21,500 nt of DNA from Mesostigma viride (Eukaryota; Streptophyta; Mesostigmatophyceae; Mesostigmatales; Mesostigmataceae): NCBI GenBank assembly GCA_009746045.1, contig RPFO01000188.1:1976738-1998237 (forward strand). Reading direction: 5' to 3'. Shown in pieces: positions 1 to 10,505 of this stretch. A model generated the notes under the pieces. That model ran no database searches and was not told the origin of the DNA. It saw only the letters and a list, made by a program, of their open reading frames with translations. Each line of letters begins with the position of its first letter. The stretch's first letter is position 1. The position numbers and the translations under genes were made by a program.

Positions 1-857
1 GCCCGGGGGGAGACCATGCGCAGGAAGCGGACAGATCATCGCATGCCAGCCGCATGGTCAGTGGAGCCCAACCCAACAACGGCCTGTGGGCTCAGAGCAC
101 TCCCGCACGGATGTTGCCAAGGGACCCACGTCCCCGCATTGCCCACACGAGACGCATACAAAGACCTCTTGTCCTTGCTTCGTGCGTGCCGCAGGCAGCG
201 TGGGGGGCACGCCACCGGCGGCAGTGTCAAGGCATGACAACCACCTATCAAGGCAAAGAGAGCAGCCCGCCATCAAGTCCCATTGATTAACAAGTGCTCT
301 GCCACCACCGCAGGGCGCCCACATGACCCAGCAGCACATGCGTGGGCGCACGCGATGTGCACCAAGGGGAGGCGGCGCGCACGCATGTCCTGGATTCTGG
401 CAGGCAGCAGGTCATGTGAGTGAGCCCTCGTACTTGCAGCCGTATCCAACAGATACCCTATTGCAAGGTGCCACCGCCTGGGATGCAAGCACCCAGCAGA
501 CACGCATACACACATAGCACACGCTCACGCCCACTCATGTGCACCGTGGTTGCTGCCTAGCTGCCACTCATGCCACGTGTCGCGATCCCCACCAGCTTCT
601 CACGCCACAAGCTGGTGCATTCCCTCCCCTCACGCGGCGCTGCCGGCTCTCTGTGGGCCGCGCACATCGGCCGACCACCACACCAACCGTGCAGGTGACA
701 GCAGCACCCCCGTACATCATGCCAGCTCAGCACGCCACCGGACAAATGTGCTGCCCACTCTGATGATTGCGGCCTTGTTTCGGGCGCCGCACACCCCATC
801 ACAATGTCCGGATGCCTTCCCCACTTTGCGCTTGCGCAGCCCCCCCCCCCTACGCAC
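1..857 (-). other. Start of MPDU1 intron 5 (no exon seen)
   Basis: This stretch begins with the GTGCGT donor just below 858 and runs off the window edge. The conserved MPDU1 C-terminal block (a Gly-Gln-Leu-Ser motif, then a Gly-rich and Phe-Thr-Ser-containing helix in the family) was sought on the minus strand in all frames and not found, so the intron is inferred to be longer than 857 bp. The several overlapping open frames on both strands here have no recognisable protein signature. A run of C (841-850) forms a G-run on the gene strand directly after the donor. Confidence 0.6.
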
Positions 858-3800
858 CTTGTAGTTGGCCGCCATCTGTTGCACGCGGGCGCTGATGAAG
901 AGGATGTGGGACACGTGCTGCGTATCGCGACCCACACGCCAGATACAGTGACCCAGGACGCCGCCACGCACACACACGCTCAGTGTGGTGCCACGTGCAC
1001 ACACAGACGCGTGCAAACGTACAAGCACAGGGGGGAGGTCACACAGGTTGAAGCACAAGGGGGTGGTCAGCTTCAAACGCACAGGCGCCAGTGCCAAAAG
1101 TGTCCCATGCACAACTGTGAGGATGCCAGGTGGAGTAACCCAAGCAGAACAAGGGCAACGCCCGTGGAGACCGATGGGAAGGCAGGACCTAATGCTCTCT
1201 ACCCCAGCACAGCACCACCGCACCCATGGCATGCGCAGGCATCATCGGCGGTGGCAAGCAAAACACAGACATCGTCCGTCTGTCCTCAACGCATAGTCCT
1301 TTAGTAAGGCTACAACAGGCCCCACTCCTTTCGTAAGGCTACAACAGGCCCCACTCCTTTCGTAAGGCTACAACAGGCCCCACTCCTTTCGTAAGGCTAC
1401 AACAGGCCCCACTCCTTTAGTAAGGCTACAACAGGCCCCACTCCTTTCGTAAGGCTACAACAGGCCCCACTCCTTTCGTAAGGCTACAACAGGCCCCACT
1501 CCTTTCGTAAGGCTACAACAGGCCCCACTCCTTTCGTAAGGCTACAACAGGCCCCACTCCTTTCGTAAGGCTACAACAGGCCCCACTCCTTTCGTAAGGC
1601 TACAACAGGCCCCACTCCTTTCGTAAGGCTACAGCAGGCCCCACTCCTTTCGTAAGGCTACAACAGGTCCCACTCCTTTCGTAAGGCTACAGCAGGCCCC
1701 ACTCCTTTCGTAAGGCTACGACAGGCCCCACTCCTTTCTTAAGGCTACAACAGGCCCCACTCCTTTAGTAAGGCTACAACAGGCCCCACTCCTTTCTTAA
1801 GGCTACGACAGGCCCCACGCCCAGGCACCAGGTGTCCACTCACATAGACGTTCTCGATGAGCGCTGGGGGTATGGCGCCCGTCAAGTACGCGCCCGCCAG
1901 CACGCAGAAGCTGGGTGGTGGGGAAGGGGGGGGAAACCATGGGGCAGAGTATACAGAGCACAACACAAAAAGAGATAAGGCAAGAGGTGAGGCGCAGCGT
2001 GTCGAGCTGCAAAACACGGGTCTAGTGGCAAAGGGACGGTGCGGCTACAACATTCATAAGCACGCAGGAGCACGCAGGAGCACGCAGGAGCACGCAGGAG
2101 CACGCAGGAGCACGCAGGAGCACGCAGGAGCACGCACGAGCACGCACGAGCACGCACGAGCACGCACGAGCACGCACGAGCACGCACGAGCACGCACGAG
2201 CACGCACGAGCACGCACGAGCACGCACGAGCACGCACGAGCACGCACGAGCACGCACGAGCACGCACGAGCACGCACGAGCACGCACGAGCACGCACGAG
2301 CACGCACGAGCACGCACGAGCACGCACGAGCACGCACGAGCACGCACGAGCACGCACGAGCACGCACGAGCACGCACGAGCACGCACGAGCACGCACGAG
2401 CACGCACGAGCACGCACGAGCACGCACGAGCACGCACGAGCACGCACGAGCACGCACGAGCACGCACGAGCACGCACGAGCACGCACGAGCACGCACGAG
2501 CACGCACGAGCACGCGCGAGCATGCACACGTTATGCTGCTGCTGCGGACAAGTGCTCGCAATCAGCCACACCGCCCACGCCCCAACAATGTGACAGGTGG
2601 CGAGAGACGGTGAGCTGGGCCTGTGGGGGGTGGGGGTGGGCAACAAAAAAAGTTTTTGTGAGGGTGGGGTAGGGCCAGCATGGCTGCTGTTGTGGGTGGG
2701 TAGACAAGGGCACTGTGGGCGGCCGCAGGCCGTCTTTACTTGCACGCAACCGTGGCGGGGCATCCCTTCAAGAGACGATGATCACAGGCCAGGGCATGCG
2801 TGCTGTTGAGGGTGGGTGGGCCGTGCACGCCTTTACTCGCGTCTTTACTTGCAAACAGCCGTCACAGGGCATCCATTCATGCACAACCATGGCAGGCCAG
2901 GGCATGCGTGCTGCATTCCGCGACATGGCAGCGGGAGCGTACGCGAGCCCTGCCTACATTTGGCCACTGGCACTGCACCAACGGACACACCACAGGGAGC
3001 AGGGCACACGCGCAGGGTGTGCGTGATGCAAGGGGGCAAGGACCAAAGGGGGTGCGGTGGAGCGGCTGTGGGTGGTGAGCGAAATGTGGGTGGTGAGGGG
3101 CCGTGATGGCACGCGTGGTAGCGGTACCCACCACGCCACCTTGATGCGTCTGGCAGTACCCACGTTGCCGCCATAGCCGTAGATGAGCAGCACCAGCACC
3201 ACCGCTGGAGGGGGGGGGGTGGATGAGGGGGGGGGGGGGGCAGCCACGGGTGGGGTGCAGGTGGGGGGGCCAGCCACGGGTGGGGTGCAGGTGGGGGGGC
3301 AGGGGCATTCTCAGAAACAAGTGGGACGAGTCACCACTCAACACGCCATAAAAATAAGACGTGAGCTGAGCTGAAACCAAGGCACATGGCCTTTACAGAA
3401 CGAGCCCTTGACTGACACACATCATCGCTCCACATCATCGAGGCGTTGTGCCACGCGCCAGCCACCAAGAATAGACAGTTGCGGCGGAGGTCAAAGGCAG
3501 CGCAGGGTCCTCATTGGCAAAACCATCCCACCCAGTTCTGGATGTGGAGCCTCCGCAACATCCCACCATGACTGTCATCTTAACCCCCTTCCAAGTTCTG
3601 AGCTAGAGGGAAACAAACAGGAGTAATATATGAAAAAGTCCTCTCCCCCTTCCCCTGCCAGCAAGCAGCAAAGGGTGGGGCACCGGTGTGGGTGGCCAGT
3701 AGCACCATTGTGTGGGCCCCCCTTCTGTGTGGGTGGACAGGGCGTGTGCTGGCGGGGTGGTTTGCAAGGAATGCCACGAGGGCAGGCCCTTCAACCGCTA

Positions 3801-4756
3801 GACAAGCTGCCATCCCCCCCCCAAAAAAAAAACGCCTCCTGCTGTGTGCCTCGGTCCATTCCTCGGCCCATGTCATGCGTCGCTGGCCATGCCCGTTTTA
3901 GTTGTGGCCGCGTGTCAGGCAACTGGGACCACCCTGGCTGTGCATGCGTGGTCTTACTGTGCATGAGTAATCTGCCCTTGCCATCACCAAAACCACACAT
4001 GAAACCAGACATGACTCATAGATTCATGGTGCGCAACCGCAGCAATAACTTCAAATATATCAAGAGAGACCTACGTGACAGCATCGTAGCTGCACCATGC
4101 CTTGGGCAGGATGGGAGGCAGAGGCATCATGCCGTGGGAGGGCTAAAGCAACGCTTTACTGGAAGGTGCAGCAGGCAGGCAGCAGTCTGGCACGTAGCCC
4201 CGGACACTTGCCAGAAAGAGCTGTAATAATGGCTCGTAGATTTCCTACGGACCTTGCAGCAGCAACATGAACAGCTCGCCGTAAGCGGTCCAGTGGATAC
4301 CCAGCCCCATCGCCCGAGTCAGGTGCACAGCATATCCCACAGTCTCGAGCTCAAACGAGGCAGGGTTTAGGCCCTCAACGCTGCCGCTTTTAAGCACAGC
4401 AAGTATCTGCAACCCGCAAGGACATGCGCGTCAATTTAGTAAAATCCTGCAAGAATACGTGGTTACGCAAAGTGCTAAACGAAAAGTGCTAAATGCTAAT
4501 CAACATGATGCCCATGCTAGACAACAGTTTTGCTTTGAAGAACTGTCAGGGAAATTTGGCAAGAACCAGTACGTGGGAACACAAGGTACTGCGGACACAA
4601 GGAACGTGCCTGCGGGAGCTTGGACAGGCTCGCTCCAATCATCACTCCAAAGCCCAGCACCCTGCTTAGAGTAAGCAAGATGCATTCCTTGGCAGGGAAT
4701 TGGCCAGCTGTTAAAGCTTGGATGGCACAGAGCGCACCGGAGTCAAGGCGCTGCAT
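858..4756 (-). CDS. MPDU1: MPDU1/Lec35-type PQ-loop membrane protein, 5' five exons
   Basis: MPDU1 is an ER membrane protein needed for use of dolichol-phosphate-mannose and -glucose in glycan assembly (family knowledge). Coding exons, in gene order: 4756-4610, 4406-4253, 3204-3132, 1910-1844, 917-858. They sum to 501 nt (167 residues) and all junction phases agree. Start ATG 4756-4754 gives an N-terminus the same length as plant homologues. Family landmarks are AKECILL near residue 24, SKLPQ at 45-49 (first PQ motif), KSGSVEGLNPASFELETVGY in exon 2, AYGELFMLLLQ at its end, then IPPALIENVY and HVSHILFISARVQQ. Exons 2-5 read as hydrophobic helices. The second PQ motif is degenerate (VQQ). Intron 1 uses a GC donor. 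About 75 C-terminal residues should lie left of base 1. The protein resembles plant PQ-loop MPDU1 more than the animal form. Identification is by remembered family sequence, not a search. Confidence 0.92.
1298..1819. repeat. 29-bp minisatellite, 18 copies (MPDU1 intron 4)
   Basis: A 29-bp unit beginning CCTTTCGTAAGGCTACAACA and ending GGCCCCACT repeats head to tail exactly 18 times without length change. Variants are few and scattered: CTTTAG or CTTTCTT at the start of some units, ACAGCAGG or ACGACAGG in others, and one GGTCCCACT. The array ends 24 bp before the 5' splice site of MPDU1 exon 4 (1844). Confidence 0.97.
2061..2520. repeat. 10-bp minisatellite, 46 copies (MPDU1 intron 3)
   Basis: Seven copies of CACGCAGGAG (2061-2130) are followed by 38 copies of CACGCACGAG and a last CACGCGCGAG (2511-2520). 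The single-base switch from GG to CG happens once, so one variant has spread as a block. Because the period is 10 and no unit contains a stop, several frames on both strands stay open across the array. These are not genes. Confidence 0.97.
2732..2916. repeat. Imperfect two-copy repeat, period about 108 bp
   Basis: The segment at 2732-2808 recurs, diverged, at 2840-2916. Both copies run from GTCTTTACTTGCA through GGGCATCC to CAGGCCAGGGCATGCGTGCT. It lies inside MPDU1 intron 3 on the + strand and has no evident function. Confidence 0.75.
3208..3300. repeat. G-runs and a 30-bp duplication beside MPDU1 exon 3
   Basis: Two G-runs (about 3210-3219 and 3227-3240) are followed by two exact 30-bp units (3241-3270 and 3271-3300), each ending in a run of seven G. 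On the gene strand this is a C-rich tract ending in CCAG at the exon 3 acceptor (3206-3205), so it probably serves as an extreme polypyrimidine tract. Confidence 0.85.
4407..4609 (-). other. MPDU1 intron 1, GC-AG type
   Basis: Read on the minus strand the intron starts GCACGT and ends TTGCAG, 203 bp. The coding sequence before it ends with the PQ motif (CTC CCG CAG) and after it resumes ATA CTT GCT. The joined residues KLPQ-ILAVL line up with the family without gap. No GT donor nearby gives the same join. Apart from C at position 2, the donor fits the GTACGT/GTGCGT pattern used by algal introns. Confidence 0.75.
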
Positions 4757-5128
4757 TGTGCCGGAGTTCTTTGCGAACAACGGTGTGCACTGGCTGCAAT
4801 TTCTGCCTAGCCGATGGTAGATCCTGGCGTTGCACTACTGCATTCTATCTAAACGGCTACTCTCACGGACCTGAATTATACTCTGTGTCCTAACCAACAC
4901 GCCGCCGCTCATGCAACCGCAGCTTAAACACGTAGCGTTAAATTCCAGTGTTTCGCATATACCCCCTGTTTTGGGGATGCATCTCATGGAGGTTTGGCAC
5001 CATCTTGCTCTGCGGGTGGTCGAAGCCCAATTGAAAAATGTGCGCACTTCGCGGTCAACTGCTTTCTTCCACGGGCGCACGTAACGAGATCCGTGACGGA
5101 TGCATACGAATCTCGACTGGGCATCACC
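4757..5128. other. 5' flank of MPDU1
   Basis: This is the noncoding flank upstream of the MPDU1 ATG. It should contain the promoter and 5' UTR. No convincing TATA box at a fitting distance or other named element was seen. The open frames present lack homology. Confidence 0.4.
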
Positions 5129-5265
<137 letters not shown>

Positions 5266-5312
5266 CGTCCCACGCCGCACATGAGCAGCAGAGAATCTTT
5301 AGTGGACATCAC
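5266..5312 (-). mobile_element. Short conserved element end adjoining the (CAA)n tail
   Basis: On the minus strand this segment contains CATGTGCGGCGTGGGAC directly before the CAA tract. The same block (CCACTA, AGATT, TCTGCTGC, CATGTGCGGCGTGGGA) is found at 13195-13233 before (CAA)78. About 40 bp are shared and similarity stops beyond. A 5'-truncated retroposon 3' end with a CAA-repeat tail is the simplest reading. Confidence 0.6.
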
Positions 5313-5526
5313 TGACGAACAAGTGAACTAGCGGTCGTGAGCGGCAGCAGGCCAGCAGCTATAAAGAGGCGGTAGTATCTTTCAATATAATGTCTGGAAG
5401 TCGTGCGCCATCAACGTGGTGGTGGCTAAAATGCCATTTATTAGCACTTTGGCCCGAGTGCGTTCAGATGGCCTTCATTATACAGAAGCCACGGTCCCGA
5501 ACTCCTGGTTGTTCATGCCCAAAGCG

Positions 5527-6115
5527 TACCGTAGTGGTCCCAATATCTGTACGCGTAATTATGTACGAATCGACCTCGTACAGGCCCAAAAAAACCCTCT
5601 TCCGGGCCTCGTACACCTCAAAATTAGGTACCACCAGCGCAGCGCGGCGCAGACCTTAAAGCCTAGCTACCCGTGGCGCGGCGCCCGGAGGGAGTTTTCG
5701 CGCGCAAACTTCGTTTGATCTGCGTTGATATGTGGGTAGGTGCCTCGTTTCGTGGTGTGCTCCTAACCATGATGATAACCATCAAAGGTAGACGATATTC
5801 TAGGTGCATTCCATAGGTACCTTTGTGAGACATTGATGACTCAGAGGTAAACTGTGCATTTTTTATTTATCCCATACACCATCACAATATACCCGCCCGC
5901 TGGCATTCAGTTAGCTAAATGGCTACTACCTAGTACCTACATGCAGTTCAGTCAAACTGAACTGAACTACCTACTACTCGCGCACCCTTGAATATACCCT
6001 GACATATACGTACGTACAGTAAAAATAATTCCCAAAAGTTCTCGTACACGTAACAAAAATTCCTAAAAGTATTCGTACGATAATTACGCGTACAGATATT
6101 GGGGCCACTACGGTA
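5527..6115. mobile_element. Possible MITE-like element with 45-bp inverted ends
   Basis: The left arm 5527-5570 and the reverse complement of 6071-6115 agree at about 43 of 45 positions. Both start TACCGTAGTGG and include CAATATCTGTACGCGTAATT. The 500 bp between them has no coding potential that I recognise and includes a hairpin at 5944-5964. A clear target-site duplication was not seen. A third copy of the terminal motif TACCGTAGTGGTC is at 11827-11839. It lies between the divergent MPDU1 and EIPR1 starts, so it could also influence their promoters. Confidence 0.55.
5944..5964. repeat. Perfect hairpin, 9-bp stem and 3-nt loop
   Basis: CAGTTCAGT, loop CAA, ACTGAACTG. It sits inside the inverted-repeat element. 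No function can be assigned. Confidence 0.8.
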
Positions 6116-6357
6116 ATACCGATTACCGAGTATGAGGACCCTATTCTGTGGCATGTTGGGGAGTTCGTGGTATTAGGAACGTGAAATGCTGGGTATTTTC
6201 TCTTCTGCGAGTGTTGCGACGGACCTCGTGGAAGTCGCATTACCCTCGTAGAGAGCGCAGCGATTCCTGAGTGCCCAGTGCGTTCAGTTCATTTCGGCAA
6301 ATCACAGGATCTTAAGAGGCTCCTCTGTATTTATAAGAGGCTCAAACCCTGTAATCC

Positions 6358-9300
6358 ATGTCACGCGCCAATATATATGGCTTAAAGTACAAGGCCCGAT
6401 GCATCGCCTCACAAAGGGCTCATGACACGGTCAATAGCCGTTTCCTCATCGGCACGTTGAGTCTACGAGAGGATAATGAGCTACATCTCGTCGAATACAA
6501 GAGCGAAAGGTTTGTAGACTACCCTGAACTTACTTCGCTTTCTGAAAGTGATCAAAATCACTACAAAAGGCAGGAAGCCGGCCGGATATGACGCTATACT
6601 TTGCCCCGGAAATTCTAGGGGTTGCTCTTTTAACAGCCGCTCGATTGCTCGTGAGGCATTCAGGAAGTTAAAGGTTATTGTCATGCTCTACCAATGTGCG
6701 TCATGTACTTTGTAGGTTTGGTTCGTGAAGGACTGTTGTTACCGTTTGCTTGGCTGACGATGGCCAGGTACTGGGTTCGCCCGGTCATCCTTGGCCGTCG
6801 GATCACTCTAAACCTCGCTGGTTGCATCATGCAGCTAGGCCACGATGTGCAACGCGTGGCAAAGAGTTTGAATTCGCCGGGCCAACTCGTGCGCCCCTGC
6901 TGCCCTGCGCTGTGTGCGCGTGCGTGCCGCACAGGGATGAGATTGTGTGCGTGGGCCTGTACAGCCACAAGCACGAGGTGTGGGACATCGCCCCGAGCAC
7001 GTTTGACCCGGCCCTGGTCACCACCGTGTACAATGACGCGGGCACGTTTGGCGCGGCCGTGTGGCGGCTGCCAATGGACAACGTGGCGGCGCGCGACACG
7101 GGTGGCACGCTCACCAAGGTGGGCTGAGCGAGGGCTGACGTAGGAGCAAGGGCTGACCACTGTGGGCGACCGATGGGTAGCACTTGCATCCCCAGGTGGT
7201 GCTCATGTTCGATGGTCATGCGCCACGCAGCTAAGTGGTACCCGCCGTGCTTGCCTCGCCGCGCCCGCCTCGCCGCATGCCCAATGCCCAAGGGCACGTT
7301 CAGCACACACGGGCTGTCCTGGCTCGTGGACATCGTACTTTGCCCTGGCGTCCCACCCTTGACCACGGGTGCATGACGCGGTGGCCCTCATGCGCATATT
7401 CCTGCTTGCCTGCTTGTGTGTGTGTGTGCGCACTGTGCTCGCGCATATTCCTGCCTGCCTGCTTGTGTGTGTGTGTGCGCACTGTGCTCGCGCATATTCC
7501 TGCCTGCCTGCTTGTGTGTGTGTGTGCGCACTGTGCTCGCGCATATTCCTGCCTGCCTGCTTGTGTGTGTGTGTGCGCACTGTGCTCGCGCATATTCCTG
7601 CTTGCCTGCTTGTGTGTGTGTGTGCGCACTGTGCTCGCGGAACCCTTCACTGTACCCGCGCACAGGTGGTGTCGCTGACCCGCCCTGAAGAAGAGGGTGG
7701 TGGCGGCGGTGGCGGCGTCATCAAGTGCTCGCTCTGGCACCCGCGCGGCGACCGGAACTCGGTGTTGACCGTGGAGGAGAGCCACCTGCGCAAGTGGGTG
7801 GACCGTTCTGTTACTAGCCGAGCGCCCCGCACCCCTTGCACAAGTGAACATGCGACCTGTGGTAGTCGTGCGGGGGAATGCCGCGCCTGTGCTTGGGGGG
7901 GGGGGGGCGGGGAGGGGAGGGGGTGAAGCCAGGGAGGGCCACGGGCGCTTGCAAAGACATGGTGCTGGAAACAGTGTAGGTGTGCGGCTGATGAGGAGGG
8001 GTGGTCGAGGGGATTCGAAGACGGTGGCTTGACAGGTGGGGGTTCAAGAGGCAAGCCAGCTGTTTGTAGGCAAACTCAGTGCTGATGAATGTGTGTGCAC
8101 ACATTCGTGGTGGGCCAACGGGGGATGACATTTAAGCACAAGGGACATACACGCACTGCAAGGAAAAGCAAGTAGCGTTCACCACGGTTGCGTGCTTGTT
8201 GCGTTTTCTTGTAGGCTAGGCGAGCTTCTTGTAGTTCAGCAAGTCATCCGTGCCAGCAGTGTGTTTGGATGGTGATGGGGGGGGGGGGGGCGGGGGTGGG
8301 AGCTCCACAGGATCACTTTGGGAACGTTTCCACCAATTATTGGTCCCTTCACCTTATTGGTCGGTTGCTTGGCACATTGCCTTGTTGGCGTCATCCGCTG
8401 CCACCGCTTCCACTCTGTTCACGCATTCGTGTGCAAACATGGGGCCTGCCTGTTGCTGCGCGCGCGCGTGTCCCCTTTCGTGTGTGCGTGCAGGTGGAGC
8501 CTGGCGGAGGGGCGTGAGGAGGCGTCCAGCGCGGGCGGCGGCGCAGGCGGTGGCAGCCTGGAGGACCTGCAGCGCATGAGCTGTGGCCGGTGGGACACGC
8601 ACGATGTGAACAGTGTGGCCACCGCCAGCGAGACCAGTGTGTCCCTGTGGGACCTGCGCACCATGACGCGGCGCACCGCCATCGCCAACGCGCATGTCAT
8701 GCAGGTGGGCGCGCGCACAAGAGGGCACCCACAGTTCATGACATTTCAGTTATTTACAATGCCATCGATGTGATGCACTATCCTTATTTACAATGCCATC
8801 GATGTGATGCACTATCCTTATTTACAATGCCATCGATGTGATGCACTATCCTTATTTACAATGCCATCGATTTGATGCACTATCCTTATTTACAATGCCA
8901 TCGATGTGATGCTCTATCCCGTACTACAAGGGGGCTGTGGGATCAAGGATGGCCGAGTTTGCAAAGCCGTGGAGCAGGTGACTCATGTCTTCACAAACAG
9001 TGGACAGGGTGGAAAGGGTGCCCGGTTGTGGTGGTGGTGGTGGTGGTGATGGTGGTGGTGGTGGTGGTGGTGGTGGTGGTGGTGGTGGTGGTGGTGGTGG
9101 TGGTGGTGGTGGTGGTGGTGGTGGTGGTGGTGGTGGTGGTGGTGGTGGTGGTGGTGGTGGTGGTGGTGGTGGTGGTGGTGGTGGTGGTGGTGGTGGTGGT
9201 GGTGGTGGTGGTGGTGGTGGTGGTGGTGGTGGTGGTGGTGGTGGTGGTGGTGGTGGTGGTGGTGGTGGTGGTGGTGGTGGTGGTGGTGGTGGTGGTGGTG

Positions 9301-10465
9301 GTGGTGGTGGTGGTGGTGGTGGTGGTGGTGGTGGTGGTGGTGGTGGTGGTGGTGGTGGTGGTGGTGGTGGTGGTGGTGGTGGTGGTGGTGGTGGTGGTGG
9401 TGGTGGTGGTGGTGGTGGTGGTGGTGGTGGTGGTGTGGTGGTGGTGGTGGTGGTGGTGGTGGTGGTGGTGGTGGTGGTGGTGGTGGTGGTGGTGGTGGTG
9501 GTGGTGGTGGTGGTGGTGGTGGTGGTGGTGGTGGTGTGGTGGTGGTGGTGGTGGTGGTGGTGGTGGTGGTGGTGGTGGTGGTGGTGGTGGTGGTGGTGGT
9601 GGTGGTGGTGGTGGTGGTGGTGGTGGTGGTGGTGGTGGTGGTGGTGGTGGTGGTGGTGGTGGTGGTGGTGGTGGTGGTGGTGGTGGTGGTGGTGGTGGTG
9701 GTGGTGGTGGTGGTGGTGGTGGTGGTGGTGGTGGTGGTGGTGGTGGTGGTGGTGGTGGTGGTGGTGGTGGTGGTGGTGGTGGTGGTGGTGGTGTGGTGGT
9801 GGTGGTGGTGGTGGTGGTGGTGGTGGTGGTGGTGGTGGTGGTGGTGGTGTGGTGGTGGTGGTGGTGGTGGTGGTGGTGGTGGTGGTGGTGGTGGTGGTGG
9901 TGGTGGTGGTGGTGGTGGTGGTGTGGTGGTGGTGGTGGTGGTGGTGGTGGTGGTGGTGGTGGTGGTGGTGGTGGTGGTGGTGGTGGTGGTGGTGGTGGTG
10001 GTGGTGGTGGTGGTGGTGGTGGTGGTGGTGGTGGTGGTGGTGGTGGTGGTGGTGGTGGTGGTGGTGGTGGTGGTGGTGGTGTGGTGGTGGTGGTGGTGGT
10101 GGTGGTGGTGGTGGTGGTGGTGGTGGTGGTGGTGGTGGTGTGGTGGTGGTGGTGGTGGTGGTGGTGGTGGTGGTGGTGGTGGTGGTGGTGGTGGTGGTGG
10201 TGGTGGTGGTGGTGGTGGTGGTGGTGGTGGTGGTGGTGGTGGTGGTGGTGGTGGTGGTGGTGGTGGTGGTGGTGGTGGTGGTGGTGGTGGTGGTGGTGGT
10301 GGTGGTGGTGGTGGTGGTGGTGGTGGTGGTGGTGGTGGTGGTGGTGGTGGTGGTGGTGGTGGTGGTGGTGGTGGTGGTGGTGGTGGTGGTGGTGGTGGTG
10401 GTGGTGGTGGTGGTGGTGGTGGTGGTGGTGGTGGTGGTGGTGGTGGTGGTGGTGGTGGTGGTGGT

Positions 10466-10505
<40 letters not shown>

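Noticed and set aside
804-1304. 166-codon + strand open frame
   Set aside because: It lies opposite MPDU1 exon 5 and its introns, and runs into the minisatellite; no signature.
1298-1819. CRISPR-like array
   Set aside because: Units are contiguous with no unique spacers, and the locus is an intron of a eukaryotic gene.
1857-2763. Open frames of 270-293 codons across the 10-bp array
   Set aside because: Product of a stop-free 10-bp repeat in an intron; no homology outside it.
7162-7230. Alternative EIPR1 exon after CCCCAG near 7196 (reads VVLMFDGH)
   Set aside because: It gives no family match, whereas joining 7118 directly to 7666 keeps phase and homology.
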